Below are positions 6,960 to 16,382 of a DNA stretch of 64,000 nucleotides, one piece after another (position 1 is the stretch's first letter; every line of letters begins with the position of its first letter). This stretch comes from an uncultured Roseobacter sp. (GTDB taxonomy: Bacteria; Pseudomonadota; Alphaproteobacteria; Rhodobacterales; Rhodobacteraceae), in the NCBI RefSeq assembly GCF_947493125.1, contig NZ_CANLQB010000004.1, positions 1 to 64,000 of the forward strand, written 5' to 3'. Made by a program: the position numbers and the translations under genes. Below the pieces are notes generated by a model. It was not told the origin of the DNA. It was given only the letters and a program-made list of their open reading frames with translations, and made no database searches.

Positions 6960-8123
6960 TCAGGGGGCGGACCACCAGTCACTCGGTTTGGTCCGCCCGC
7001 CGCGGTTCCGGTCAAGCCAAAGCGCCAGGCGCCGGAGCGGCGACAGCGCGAGACGCAGCCACAGACGCTGTGACCAGCGGCTGAAATCGCGATTGAACGG
7101 GCAGACCCGCATGCAGATGGCGCAGTCGGAGGCCAGCTTGGCCCAGAAGCCGAAACATTTCTCTGCATCTGACGTCCATTTTCTCACACCCTTGAGCGCC
7201 GAGACATTGTCGCCGCCGACCTCGGGCGGACCGAAGGGCAGGGCTTTGACCGGGCAGGCGTCGGCGCATTTGGTGCAGATGTCGCAAAAGGCGCGTACGC
7301 CCCGCGGTTTCGGGGTGTCATGCGCCAGCGGCAGCGAGGTGAAGATTTTGGAAAACCGCAGGCGCGGGCCGAATTCGGGCGTGATGACCATCTGGTTGCG
7401 GGCGTATTCGCCCAAGCCCGCTTTCAACGCATAGGGGATCACCAGCGCCGTGTCGTTCATCGACGGCACCGCCTCGTAGCCGAGATTGCGGATGTAGGCG
7501 GCCAGCTGCATGACCGTGGCGGCCTCCTGGCTGTAGGCGCGTCCCGTTGCGGCGCCGCCGGTCGCGGCGGGGTAGGTGTCGACGAGCTCCGCGTCCATCT
7601 CGTGGCCGAGCACGATGACCGAGGTCAGGTCGTCGGGCAGATCATTCGGCGCGTCGGAGAGGTCACGAACGTCAACGCGGCTGCTGTAGTGCCAGCGCGG
7701 GTCGATGGCGGTGATGCCGCAGAGATCGGCTTTGAAAAAGCGTGCGATCTTCTTGATCTCGCGTGACATGTCACGCTTGTCATCGATCTCCATCTGGACT
7801 GGAGCGACGGGTGTGTCGGCGCTGATCGCAGCCTGAAACCCTTCGCGGCGACCGTCCTCGGCGAAACGGTCTGTCATGATGTCGGAGATCAGCCAGGAGG
7901 CGTTGCGCAGAGCGAAATCACGCTGACTGAAGCCGTCGCCCCGGCGCGGGCTGGCCTCCATGCGGTAGGAGGCGAAGAAAGCGTCTGTTCGTGCCGTGCG
8001 CACCGCCGGGTCCCAGAAGGCGCGTGTGAAGATGTCGTTGCGCTGCGCGAAGGGCTCGAAGGTGTCGGTCACCTCAATGCCAGCGGCGCGGTCAAGATCA
8101 TGCTGCGGGGTGGGCTGGGCCAT
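6960..8123 (-). CDS. Reductive-dehalogenase-like Fe-S/corrinoid protein
   Basis: A 387-residue protein with two 4Fe-4S motifs: Cys 280, 283, 286, 290 followed by Pro, and Cys 323, 334, 337, 341 followed by Pro. The second motif, with 10 residues after its first Cys, is the RdhA pattern. The block IPYALKAGLGEYARNQMVIT followed by PEFGPRLRFSKIFTSLPL matches the RdhA core. Tyr197, Asn223 and Arg256 have the same mutual spacing that I recall for the PceA active site (Tyr246, Asn272, Arg305). There is no Tat signal or membrane anchor, so it should be cytoplasmic. It lacks the reductase extension of the large self-sufficient enzymes. Epoxyqueuosine reductase (QueG) is a related alternative but fits the second motif and N-terminus less well. 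Substrate is unknown. Confidence 0.75.
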   Translation of the reverse strand: MAQPTPQHDLDRAAGIEVTDTFEPFAQRNDIFTRAFWDPAVRTARTDAFFASYRMEASPRRGDGFSQRDFALRNASWLISDIMTDRFAEDGRREGFQAAISADTPVAPVQMEIDDKRDMSREIKKIARFFKADLCGITAIDPRWHYSSRVDVRDLSDAPNDLPDDLTSVIVLGHEMDAELVDTYPAATGGAATGRAYSQEAATVMQLAAYIRNLGYEAVPSMNDTALVIPYALKAGLGEYARNQMVITPEFGPRLRFSKIFTSLPLAHDTPKPRGVRAFCDICTKCADACPVKALPFGPPEVGGDNVSALKGVRKWTSDAEKCFGFWAKLASDCAICMRVCPFNRDFSRWSQRLWLRLALSPLRRLALWLDRNRGGRTKPSDWWSAP

Positions 8124-8238
8124 CCTCTCAGCCTAAGGGCTGACGGCGATGGGTCAATTGCAAAGGTCGCAAACAGGCGCGACCCGATAGGCGGTGGCCC
8201 GGCAGGGTCGGACCAAGAGAGATGCGCGGGAGGGCGGT

Positions 8239-9183
8239 ATGAAGGTCGGGTTTATCGGGTTGGGCAATGTGGGCGGCAAGCTGGCAGGCTCGCTCATTCG
8301 CAATAAGATCGGCGTGCAGGTCTTTGATCTGAATTCGGAATTGGTCATCGCGAAGGTGGCGCAGGGCGCGATGGATGGGCACGACCCGGCGAAGATGATG
8401 CAGGCCTGCGAGGCGGTGATCACCTGTCTGCCATCGCCCGCGGCCTCGGCAGCAGTCGTTGAGGCGATGCTGCCGCATGTGACGGGCGGCAAGATCTGGA
8501 TGGAGATGTCGACGACCGATGCCGAAGAGGTGCGCCGCCTCGGCGCGCGCGTGGCCGAGCGCGGGGGCGCTGCGGTGGATTGCCCGGTCTCGGGCGGGTG
8601 TCACCGGGCCGATACGGGCAATATCTCGATCTATGCGGGCTGTGACCGGGCGACCTTCGAGCGGGTTCTGCCGATCCTGACCTGCATGGGGCGGCGGGTA
8701 CTGCATGTGGGCGAGATCGGGCAGGCGAGCGTGCTGAAGGTGATGACCAACTACCTCGCCACCGCAAATCTGCTCGCGCTCTGCGAGGCCTTGACGGTCA
8801 TGAAGGCGGCCGGGATCGACCTGGGGCTGACCTATGAGGCGATCGCCATGTCCTCGGGTACGTCCTTCGTGCATGAGACGGAGAGCCAGCTGATCCTCTC
8901 GGGGTCGCGAGACGTGAATTTCACCATGGATCTGGTGCAGAAGGACATCGGGCTCTTCCAGAAGCTCGCGGATCATTATGGCGTGCCGCTGGAGCTGTCG
9001 CCGAAGATCATCGAGATGATGACGGACGGGCAGGCGCGCTATGGCGACCGCGCCCAGTCCGACCGCATGATCGAGCGGCTGGAAGAGGCGACGGGCCTCG
9101 CGGTGCGCGCGCCTGGCTTCCCGCAGGAGTTGGTGGACGACGAGCCGGAAGAGCGGGGCTATGAGGTGGTGCCGACCCGCTGA
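8239..9183 (+). CDS. NAD(P)-dependent beta-hydroxyacid dehydrogenase (3-hydroxyisobutyrate dehydrogenase family)
   Basis: A 314-residue oxidoreductase. The start at 8239 follows a GGAGGGCGG ribosome site and begins directly with the Rossmann strand MKVGFIGLGNVGGKLA. The family substrate motif DCPVSGG lies at 114-120. The catalytic lysine is K167, in LKVMTNYL with Asn171. The C-terminal helical domain is complete. It probably oxidises a small beta-hydroxyacid such as 3-hydroxyisobutyrate or tartronate semialdehyde; the exact substrate cannot be read from sequence. It is divergent from the Fe-S protein gene (115 bp between starts). Confidence 0.88.
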   Translation: MKVGFIGLGNVGGKLAGSLIRNKIGVQVFDLNSELVIAKVAQGAMDGHDPAKMMQACEAVITCLPSPAASAAVVEAMLPHVTGGKIWMEMSTTDAEEVRRLGARVAERGGAAVDCPVSGGCHRADTGNISIYAGCDRATFERVLPILTCMGRRVLHVGEIGQASVLKVMTNYLATANLLALCEALTVMKAAGIDLGLTYEAIAMSSGTSFVHETESQLILSGSRDVNFTMDLVQKDIGLFQKLADHYGVPLELSPKIIEMMTDGQARYGDRAQSDRMIERLEEATGLAVRAPGFPQELVDDEPEERGYEVVPTR

Positions 9184-9236
9184 TTTTCATTGGTCTAAAA
9201 CTATGCCGAGGTCTGGGGCGGCGCCGCAAATAGCCT

Positions 9237-10661
9237 CTAGCTCAGCACGCCGTCCGCTGACAACACGGTCTTGCCCCCGAGATAGGGCGCGAGCACCGCT
9301 GGGAGGGTCACGGACCCGTCCGCCTGCTGGCCATTCTCGAGCACCGCGATCAGGCAGCGCCCGACCGCAAGTCCGGAGCCGTTCAGCGTGTGCACGAACT
9401 GTGGCTTGCCGCCCTCGGAGGGGCGGAAGCGCGCGTTCATGCGCCGGGCCTGGAAGTCGCCGGTGGTCGAGACCGACGAGATTTCGCGATAGGCGTTCTG
9501 CCCCGGCAGCCACGCCTCGATGTCATAGGTGCGCCGCGCGCCAAAGCCCATGTCACCCGTACACAGCACGACGGTGCGGAAGGGAATCTCCAGCCGCTCC
9601 AGCAGGTCTTCGGCGCAGCGCAACATGCGTTTCTGCTCCGCCTCGCTCTCGTCTGGATGGGTGATCGAGACCATCTCGACCTTCTCGAACTGGTGCTGCC
9701 GCAGCATGCCCGCCGTGTCCTTGCCCGCGCTGCCTGCTTCCGAGCGGAAGCAAAGGGTGTGTGCTGTCATGCGGATGGGGAGGGCGGCCTCATCGAGGAT
9801 ATCGTTGGCCACCGAGTAGGTCAGCGGGACTTCTGAGGTTGGCACCAACCAGTAGTCTTCTTTGGTTGGTGCGATTTCATAAGTCTCAGCCACCAGATCT
9901 CGTAGTGCTACTCCAGCCTTCATCTTTTCAATGATATCTGGAGTTGCATATCCCAGTGCTTCGTCGCTGAGCTTTTGCCTGGCTGCTTCGGAGGCCGCCA
10001 TAAAGCTCTCCCCACCGAACTTGGGCAGCTTGTCGGTGCCATACATGGCCTCGTCGCGCACCAGTACCGGTGTCTGCATCTCGGTTAGGCCGTTGTCCTC
10101 CACATGGGTGTCGATCATGAACTGGGCGAGCGCGCGGTGGATGCGCGCGACGGCGCCTTTCAGCACGACAAAGCGGCTCCCGGAGATCTTGGCGGCCATC
10201 TCGAAATCCATGGACGTAGCAACGCCGCCGATCTCGAAATGCTCTTTGGGGTCGAAGTCGAAGTTGCGCGGATTGCCCCAGCGGTTCACCTCGACGTTGT
10301 CGTCTTCATCGACGCCGTCGGGCACGTCGCTGGCGGGCAGGTTGGCGATGCGGGCGAGCTGGTCGGTGAGCTGGGCGTCGAGCGCCTTGGCTTCGGCCTG
10401 CATCTCGGCCACCTCGGCCTTCTTTTCGCCCACCAGCCTGCGCAGGCGCTCGAATTCTGCCTCATCACCCGATGCCTTGGCCGCGCCGACCTGTTTGGAC
10501 GCCTTATTCTGCTCCGCCTGCGCGGTTTCGGCGGCACTGATCTTCGCCCTGCGCGCTTCGTCCAGGGCCAGCAGATCGGCAGAGAGCGGCGCCTCGCCGC
10601 GGCGCGCGAGGGCTGCGTCGAACGCCTCGGGGTGTTCACGGATGGCACGGATATCATGCAT
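9237..10661 (-). CDS. serS: Seryl-tRNA synthetase with an internal insertion
   Basis: This class II synthetase charges tRNA-Ser. It has the N-terminal coiled-coil arm (residues 30-105), motif 2 around [15 protein letters not shown] and motif 3 near [20 protein letters not shown]. At 474 residues it is about 40 longer than usual (about 430). The extra sequence lies at about residues 222-268, between LPKFGGESF and YWLVPTSEV, where most family members pass directly. The DNA for residues 235-275 is only about 46 percent GC against more than 60 percent around it. The reading frame is intact, so the protein is presumably functional. Confidence 0.95.
   Translation of the reverse strand: MHDIRAIREHPEAFDAALARRGEAPLSADLLALDEARRAKISAAETAQAEQNKASKQVGAAKASGDEAEFERLRRLVGEKKAEVAEMQAEAKALDAQLTDQLARIANLPASDVPDGVDEDDNVEVNRWGNPRNFDFDPKEHFEIGGVATSMDFEMAAKISGSRFVVLKGAVARIHRALAQFMIDTHVEDNGLTEMQTPVLVRDEAMYGTDKLPKFGGESFMAASEAARQKLSDEALGYATPDIIEKMKAGVALRDLVAETYEIAPTKEDYWLVPTSEVPLTYSVANDILDEAALPIRMTAHTLCFRSEAGSAGKDTAGMLRQHQFEKVEMVSITHPDESEAEQKRMLRCAEDLLERLEIPFRTVVLCTGDMGFGARRTYDIEAWLPGQNAYREISSVSTTGDFQARRMNARFRPSEGGKPQFVHTLNGSGLAVGRCLIAVLENGQQADGSVTLPAVLAPYLGGKTVLSADGVLS
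9842..9872. repeat. 10-bp inverted repeat at the edge of the serS insertion
   Basis: GCACCAACCA (9842-9851) and TGGTTGGTGC (9863-9872) are perfect complementary arms with an 11-base loop. They lie inside serS at the motif-proximal edge of the low-GC segment (about 9841-9960). The position suggests the end of a small palindromic insertion, but the repeat could also be chance within coding sequence. Confidence 0.55.
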
Positions 10662-10736
10662 GGCGGCAGTCCTTGGTCTGAGTCGTCTTGCTCCGTGCTT
10701 ATGACCGATCTTGCGCCGCTGTGTAACCGCCAGTTG

Positions 10737-11462
10737 TCATTGGGTCACCTCGGTCTCGGCGCGGGCCAGTGCCTCCTGCCATTGCGCCATCAGCCAGTCA
10801 TCAACCGGGACCGCAAGAGCTTGGGGCTGCGCGCCGCCGATCCGCCCTGCGACCACAGCCACCAGCGCCCAGTCGGATCCAACGGGGACGAGTACCGGCC
10901 CGCCCGAGTTGCCCGAGATCACTTCGCAGCCCAGCCGGAGCACGGACCGCCCAGGCTCCGTGAGGCTGGCGCAGTCGCTACGGCCATTGAGGACATGCGG
11001 TCGTTTGCGATGGTAGCCCAACACCGTGAGAAGCCCGATGCGCAGCACGGGTTGATCTGTCAGGCGAATGGGGGCGATTGCGCGCGGCTCAATCGGTGTT
11101 TCGAGACGCAGCACGGCCACATCATAGCGGAAGCGGTCGTTGCCGGTCGCAGTCAGATAGCCAGGGTGCACCACCGCTTCAACGGACCGGCGATGGGCGA
11201 CGAAGCTGCCGCGGTCCCAGCCCGCGACGAAGTGTTTCTGATCGCCTGCGCAATGCGCCGCCGTAAGCACCAGATCGGGCGCGATCAGCGTGCCGGTACA
11301 GGACGTCTTCGACCGGTAGCCTGCCTCGTTGACCACCCCCACCGCTGCCCAGCCCTGTCGCTCCTCCAACCCAAGTGCAGGCAGGGGCTCGGCCCGCAGC
11401 GCCGCGGCGCCGGTGGTCAACAGGATGATCGTTAGGCACAAGGCGGCGCGAAAGGCGGGCAT
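10737..11462 (-). CDS. Secreted trypsin-like serine protease
   Basis: A 241-residue product is read from the ATG at 11462, which has AAGGAG upstream and gives a signal peptide (about residues 1-24). The chymotrypsin-fold triad is visible: H70 in LTAAHC, D114 in YDVAVLRL and S186 in GNSGGPV. The short loops and two-strand layout match the periplasmic or secreted trypsin-like peptidases common in Rhodobacteraceae. There is no PDZ domain, so it is not a DegP relative. Substrate is unknown. It is divergent from yajC, with 211 bp between starts that holds both promoters. Confidence 0.85.
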   Translation of the reverse strand: MPAFRAALCLTIILLTTGAAALRAEPLPALGLEERQGWAAVGVVNEAGYRSKTSCTGTLIAPDLVLTAAHCAGDQKHFVAGWDRGSFVAHRRSVEAVVHPGYLTATGNDRFRYDVAVLRLETPIEPRAIAPIRLTDQPVLRIGLLTVLGYHRKRPHVLNGRSDCASLTEPGRSVLRLGCEVISGNSGGPVLVPVGSDWALVAVVAGRIGGAQPQALAVPVDDWLMAQWQEALARAETEVTQ

Positions 11463-11673
11463 GGGCTCTCCTTGAGTGGTCCATTGCAGCGAATGTGGGC
11501 GCTTTGTCGGCTGCGGCCAAGACCTTCCGTCACGGGGCTCGAAAATCCTGCGTGCGGCGGGCAGGAAACCTGCGTCACCTCCCTTGCAAAGCGTCTTTTC
11601 AGCCCATAGGTTCCGCCAAACTTTGCGTCCCGCGTTTTGGTGCGGTCGCGATCTACCCGGAAGGACCATTTTC

Positions 11674-11955
11674 ATGGAAGCGTTCGCGCAATTTGTACCT
11701 CTCATCCTGATCTTTGCGATCATGTACTTTCTTCTCATCCGTCCGCAGCAGAAGAAGGTGAAGGAGCATCAGGCGATGGTCAATGCGCTGCGCCGCGGCG
11801 ATCAGGTGATCACCCAAGGCGGCGTGATCGGCAAGGTGTCGAAAGTGAAAGACGGCGAGAACGAGCTGGAGGTGGAGATCGCCGACGGTGTGAAAATTCG
11901 CGTGGTTCAATCGACGATTGCCAGCGTCGTGTCCAAGACCGAGCCGGCGAAGTAA
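11674..11955 (+). CDS. yajC: Preprotein translocase subunit YajC
   Basis: A 93-residue inner-membrane protein with one N-terminal helix (about residues 5-22) and the family sequence YFLLIRPQQKKVKEHQAM, followed by a cytoplasmic small-barrel domain (RGDQVITQGGVIGKV). It associates with SecDF and the SecYEG channel. The start at 11674 gives the normal length; the open frame extends upstream without homology. It is first gene of the run yajC-secD-secF. Confidence 0.95.
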   Translation: MEAFAQFVPLILIFAIMYFLLIRPQQKKVKEHQAMVNALRRGDQVITQGGVIGKVSKVKDGENELEVEIADGVKIRVVQSTIASVVSKTEPAK

Positions 11956-11988
11956 AAACGCCTCGTACCTTTCTGAAAAGGCGTAGAA

Positions 11989-13650
11989 ATGCTGCAAATC
12001 GACCTTTGGAAACGGATCCTGATTGCGCTGACTTGTGCGGTGGGTCTGTGGTTGGCGATGCCCAATGCCTTCTACACCAATGTCGAGCGGCACAATGATG
12101 CGGTGCAGGCGATTGAGCTCGGTGCCAATACGCCTGAAAACCAGGCTGATCGCAGCCTCTGGCCGGGGTGGATGCCATCCGGTCTGGTAAACCTCGGGTT
12201 GGATTTGCGCGGCGGTGCGCACCTGTTGGCCGAGGTGCAGGTCGAGGATGTGTATGCGGCGCGGATGCAGGCGGCCTGGCCGGAAATCCGCGATGCTCTG
12301 CGGCCCGAACGGGCGACGGTCGGGACGATCCGTCTGCAGCCCTCCGCCGATGACGAGGTGCGCGTGCGCATCAGCGAGCCGGATGGCATGGCGCGGGCGC
12401 TCGAAATCGTGCGCGGGCTGGCGCGCCCGGTGCAGACGATCACCGGCGTCGGCGCCACCGACATTGATGTGCGATCGTCGGGCGACATCATTATCGTGTC
12501 GCTCTCGGAGGCGGAAAAGCTGGCCACAGACGAGCGCACGGTGCAGCAAAGCCTGGAGATCATTCGCCGCCGGATCGACGAGGTCGGCACGCGTGAACCG
12601 ACGATCCAGCGGCAGGGAGCCGACCGGATCCTTATTCAGGTACCGGGGATCGGGTCTGCCAGCGAATTGAAAGAGATCATCGGCACAACCGCGCAGCTGA
12701 CCTTCAACCCGGTTGTGACCCGCGGCATAGACCCCGATGCAGCACCCGGCATCGGCAACAAAATTGTGCCGTCGCTGGATGAACCAGGGGTGCTCTACAC
12801 CATCGAAGCGGCGCCCGTGGTGACCGGTGAAGAGCTAGTGGACGCGCAGCCGGCCTTCGACCAGAACGGGCGCCCGGCGGTGAACTTCCGGTTCAATACC
12901 TCCGGGGCGCGCAAATTCGGCGATTATACGGCGGAAAACATCGGCTCTCCTTTCGCCATCGTGCTTGATGATGAGGTGGTCAGCGCGCCGACCATTCAGA
13001 GCCATATTCCAGGGGGCTCCGGCATTATTACCGGGCGGTTCACAATCGAGGAATCGACCAATCTCGCGGTGCTCCTGCGGGCTGGTGCCCTGCCGGCGGG
13101 GCTGGAGTTTCTTGAAGAGCGCACCATCGGGCCGGAACTCGGACAGGACAGCATTGATGCAGGCAAAGTCGCGACGATTGTGGCCTTCGCCGCGGTGCTG
13201 GTCTTCATGTTCCTGAGCTACGGGCTTTTCGGCCTCTTTGCCAATGTCGCGCTGATCATCAACATTGGGCTGATTTTTGGCCTCCTGAGCCTCATCGGCG
13301 CCACGCTGACCTTGCCGGGGATCGCCGGGATCGTGTTGACCGTGGGGATGGCCGTGGATGCCAACGTGCTGATTTTCGAGCGGATCCGCGAGGAGTTGAA
13401 AACGTCCAAAGGCCCCGCGCGGGCCATCGAGCTGGGGTATGAGAAGGCGCTGAGCGCGATTCTCGACGCCAATATCACCACCTTCATCACCGCCACGATT
13501 CTGTTTGCCATGGGCTCGGGCCCCGTGCGCGGCTTTGCGATCACGCTGGGTCTCGGTATCCTGACCTCGGTCTTCACCGCGATCTTCGTCACCCGCCTAT
13601 TGGTGGTGATATGGTTCGAACGTCGCCGCCCCAAAACAATCGAGATTTGA
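11989..13650 (+). CDS. secD: Protein translocase subunit SecD
   Basis: A 553-residue RND-like inner-membrane protein that uses proton motive force to pull secreted proteins through SecYEG. An N-terminal helix is followed by the D1 signature GLDLRGGAHLL, a large periplasmic domain, and five C-terminal membrane helices containing TVGMAVDANVLIFERIREEL. An AAAGGCG ribosome site precedes the start. It lies 33 bp after yajC and 1 bp before secF. Confidence 0.97.
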   Translation: MLQIDLWKRILIALTCAVGLWLAMPNAFYTNVERHNDAVQAIELGANTPENQADRSLWPGWMPSGLVNLGLDLRGGAHLLAEVQVEDVYAARMQAAWPEIRDALRPERATVGTIRLQPSADDEVRVRISEPDGMARALEIVRGLARPVQTITGVGATDIDVRSSGDIIIVSLSEAEKLATDERTVQQSLEIIRRRIDEVGTREPTIQRQGADRILIQVPGIGSASELKEIIGTTAQLTFNPVVTRGIDPDAAPGIGNKIVPSLDEPGVLYTIEAAPVVTGEELVDAQPAFDQNGRPAVNFRFNTSGARKFGDYTAENIGSPFAIVLDDEVVSAPTIQSHIPGGSGIITGRFTIEESTNLAVLLRAGALPAGLEFLEERTIGPELGQDSIDAGKVATIVAFAAVLVFMFLSYGLFGLFANVALIINIGLIFGLLSLIGATLTLPGIAGIVLTVGMAVDANVLIFERIREELKTSKGPARAIELGYEKALSAILDANITTFITATILFAMGSGPVRGFAITLGLGILTSVFTAIFVTRLLVVIWFERRRPKTIEI

Positions 13651-13651
13651 T

Positions 13652-14620
13652 ATGCGTCTGAGACTGGTCAAGCAGGGTACGAATTTCGACTTCTTCAAGC
13701 GCTGGAAGCTCTGGCTGGGCATTTCCGGGCTGATGATGGTGGTGGCCTTCGCCTCCTTCATGATCCAGGGTCTGAACTTCGGCATTGATTTCCGGGGCGG
13801 CACCACGATCCGGACCGAAAGCCCGCTGCCGGTGGAGATCGGCGTCTATCGCGATGCGATTGCCGTGCTGGAACTGGGCGACGTGTCGATTACCGAGGTG
13901 TTCGACCCGACCTTTGATGCGGACCAAAACGTCGCCATGATCCGCATTCAGGCTCAGGAGGGTCAGGAATCGGTCACACCGGAGGTCATCGCTGCTGTCG
14001 AAGGCGCGCTGCAGACGGTGCGGCCGGATATCAAGTTCGTCTCCGTGGAGTCGGTGGGCCCGAAAGTGTCGGGTGAGTTGATCCAGACGGCGGCAATTGC
14101 GGTGGTTTTTGCCATTGGCGCGGTGCTCATCTACATCTGGTTGAGGTTCGAGTGGCAATTCGCGCTGGGGGCCGTGCTGGCGCTGGTGCATGACGTGATC
14201 CTGACCATCGGCGTCTTTTCCGAGCTGCAGATCCGTTTTGACCTTGCGATCATCGCGGCGCTGCTGACGATTGTGGGCTATTCGCTGAACGATACCGTAG
14301 TGGTCTTCGACCGCGTGCGGGAGAACTTGCGCAAGTACAAGAAACGCCCGCTGGCCGAGGTGCTGAACATCTCGATCAACGAAACCCTCAGCCGAACCTT
14401 CATGACCTCTGTCACCACGCTGCTTGCGCTCATCGCGCTCTTCGTGCTGGGTGGCGACGTGATCCGCGGATTCGTCTTCGCGATGATCTGGGGCGTGATC
14501 GTCGGGACCTATTCCTCCATCTTCGTGGCCTCTGCGGCATTGCTTTACCTTGGGGTCAAGCGCGACTGGTCGAAGCCTGACGCCAATTCGGGGAACCAAT
14601 ACGCCAACATAGATGCTTGA
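13652..14620 (+). CDS. secF: Protein translocase subunit SecF
   Basis: A 322-residue partner of SecD. The N-terminal helix is followed by the motif GIDFRGGTTI. The six-helix domain contains GYSLNDTVVVFDRVREN and RTFMTSVTTLLALIALF. It begins 1 bp after the secD stop, so translational coupling is likely. Its 3' end overlaps the next gene by 8 bp. Confidence 0.97.
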   Translation: MRLRLVKQGTNFDFFKRWKLWLGISGLMMVVAFASFMIQGLNFGIDFRGGTTIRTESPLPVEIGVYRDAIAVLELGDVSITEVFDPTFDADQNVAMIRIQAQEGQESVTPEVIAAVEGALQTVRPDIKFVSVESVGPKVSGELIQTAAIAVVFAIGAVLIYIWLRFEWQFALGAVLALVHDVILTIGVFSELQIRFDLAIIAALLTIVGYSLNDTVVVFDRVRENLRKYKKRPLAEVLNISINETLSRTFMTSVTTLLALIALFVLGGDVIRGFVFAMIWGVIVGTYSSIFVASAALLYLGVKRDWSKPDANSGNQYANIDA

Positions 14621-15356
14621 GTTCGCGGCCACGCCGGGCCTGATCTGGGTGTTGGCGGCGACCTTTGCAGCGGGGCTGGTCTACGGATTTTCCGGCTTCG
14701 GAGCGGCACTTGTCTATATGCCTGTCGCGACGGCCGTGATCGCACCGCCGTTGGCCATCGGCGCCTTCGCCGTCTCCGCGCTGGCCTCGCTCGTGACGCT
14801 GGTACCGCGTGCGTGGAAACAGGCGGACAGGCCTAATACCCTGCTAATGGTTGGCGCTGCCATCCTTGGCGCGCCGCTGGGGATCTGGGTGTTGCGCACA
14901 GCTGACACGGTCCTGATCCGCTGGGTTCTCTCGGCGATCATCACGGTCACCCTTTTGCTTTTGATGGCGGGTTGGCGATACCGCGCAGAGCCCACCAAGC
15001 CCGTGCGCGCCGGCATTGGCGCTGCCGCGGGTGTGATGATGGGTTCGGTGGGGCTGAACGGTCCACTGGTGATCCTTTTTCAACTCGGCGGGCGGGACAA
15101 CATCACGCGCAGCCGCGCCAATACGCTGATTTTTCTCACACTCTCCTCACTGTCTCTGGTGCCGCTCATGGCGCTTCAGGGGGTGATTGGCTGGCAGGCG
15201 GTCTGGCTGGGGTTGGTGATGCTGCTGCCCTATGCTGCCGGAACGTTGGTGGGACGGACGTTGTTTGACCCCGACCGGGAGACACTTTACCGTCGTGTGG
15301 CTTACGCCGTCGTGGCGGGGGCCGTTCTGATCGGCCTGCCGATATGGAACCACTAG
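14613..15356 (+). CDS. TauE/SafE-family permease (probable sulfite or organosulfonate exporter)
   Basis: A 247-residue polytopic membrane protein of about eight helices. It carries the TauE/SafE repeats: GFSGFGAALVYMPV near the start and VGLNGPLVILFQLGGRD in the second half. Members export sulfite, sulfoacetate or related anions; the substrate here is not evident. It overlaps secF by 8 bp, so it is probably expressed with the secretion operon although functionally unrelated. Confidence 0.85.
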   Translation: MLEFAATPGLIWVLAATFAAGLVYGFSGFGAALVYMPVATAVIAPPLAIGAFAVSALASLVTLVPRAWKQADRPNTLLMVGAAILGAPLGIWVLRTADTVLIRWVLSAIITVTLLLLMAGWRYRAEPTKPVRAGIGAAAGVMMGSVGLNGPLVILFQLGGRDNITRSRANTLIFLTLSSLSLVPLMALQGVIGWQAVWLGLVMLLPYAAGTLVGRTLFDPDRETLYRRVAYAVVAGAVLIGLPIWNH

Positions 15357-15368
15357 GGAGCCCGATTC

Positions 15369-15722
15369 ATGCGTCTCAACGAGATCACCTTCACCGATGC
15401 CAAGCCAGTGGAGGGCTATGGCCCCGGGTTTTTTCGCGTCGGGGGGGAGGTGGTTCACGGGCCGCTGATCATCGGGCCTGCGGGCGTGCAGAGCTGGCAG
15501 GGTTACGACGACGCGGACGCGCTGCTGACGCTGAAAGATCAGGTGGATGTGCTTTTTGTCGGCACCGGCTCGAACATTGCGCATCTTCCGTCCGATCTGC
15601 GTGTCGCACTGGAGGACGCAGGGCTCGGCGTGGAGGTTATGGCCTCACCCGCCGCGTGCCGCACCTATAATGTTCTGCTCAGCGAAGGCCGGCGCATTGC
15701 CCTGGCGCTGATCCCGGTCTGA
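15369..15722 (+). CDS. Mth938-like domain protein
   Basis: A 117-residue cytoplasmic protein covering the whole Mth938/NDUFAF3-like fold: ITFTDAKPVEGYGPGFFRVG at the N-terminus, VLFVGTGSN in the middle and MASPAACRTYNVLLSEGR near the C-terminus. Mitochondrial relatives assist complex I assembly; the bacterial role is unsettled. A GGGAG ribosome site precedes the start. Placement directly after secF and before ccmA is common in this family of bacteria. Confidence 0.85.
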   Translation: MRLNEITFTDAKPVEGYGPGFFRVGGEVVHGPLIIGPAGVQSWQGYDDADALLTLKDQVDVLFVGTGSNIAHLPSDLRVALEDAGLGVEVMASPAACRTYNVLLSEGRRIALALIPV

Positions 15723-15764
15723 TCGGGCTTTTGGTTGTGGCGGCAATCGGTTAACGCTGGAGCC

Positions 15765-16382
15765 ATGATATTGACGATCCGTGATCTATGCGTGGCGCGC
15801 GGAGGCCTGCCGGTGTTGGACGGGCTGAGTTTTGGCCTCGCACCGGGGCAGGCGTTGATCCTGCGCGGGCCAAACGGGTCGGGTAAGACGACACTCTTGC
15901 GCACGCTGGCCGGGCTGCAACCGCCCCTGTCGGGAGAGATCATCGCCGGAGAAGACCAGATCGCCTATGCCGCGCATTCCGACGGGCTGAAGGCGATGCT
16001 GACCGTGGCAGAAAACCTGACCTTCTGGGCGGATGTCTTTGGCCAGCGCGATATCGAGACCGCCATAGCTGCGTTTTCACTGGAGCCGTTGCGCGACCGG
16101 CTTGCAGGCACCCTCTCGGCCGGGCAAAAGCGGCGGTTGGGGTTGGCGCGCATGCTGGTCACCGGGCGCCCGATCTGGATGCTGGATGAGCCGACCGTCT
16201 CGCTGGACGTCGATGCGGTGGCGCTCTTTGCCGGGGCCATACGTGCCCATCTGGGGGCAGGGGGCGCTGCGCTGATCGCGACCCACATCGACCTCGGGCT
16301 CGACGCAGAAGTCTTCGATGTTGCGCCCTTCCGGGCGGCTCATGATGCGCGCGTGGGTGCCAGCGACGAGGCCTTCCTGTGA
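15765..16382 (+). CDS. ccmA: Cytochrome c maturation ABC transporter ATP-binding protein CcmA
   Basis: A 205-residue ATPase with Walker [10 protein letters not shown], signature [15 protein letters not shown] and Walker [13 protein letters not shown]. It powers release of haem-bound CcmE from the CcmABCD complex. The start at 15765 has GGAG just ahead; the ten upstream in-frame codons lack homology. It overlaps ccmB by 4 bp. Confidence 0.95.
   Translation: MILTIRDLCVARGGLPVLDGLSFGLAPGQALILRGPNGSGKTTLLRTLAGLQPPLSGEIIAGEDQIAYAAHSDGLKAMLTVAENLTFWADVFGQRDIETAIAAFSLEPLRDRLAGTLSAGQKRRLGLARMLVTGRPIWMLDEPTVSLDVDAVALFAGAIRAHLGAGGAALIATHIDLGLDAEVFDVAPFRAAHDARVGASDEAFL

Noticed and set aside
6960-8123. 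Annotation as epoxyqueuosine reductase QueG
   Set aside because: The second Fe-S motif has 10 residues after its first Cys, and the N-terminal region and core match reductive-dehalogenase-like proteins better. Kept as an alternative only.
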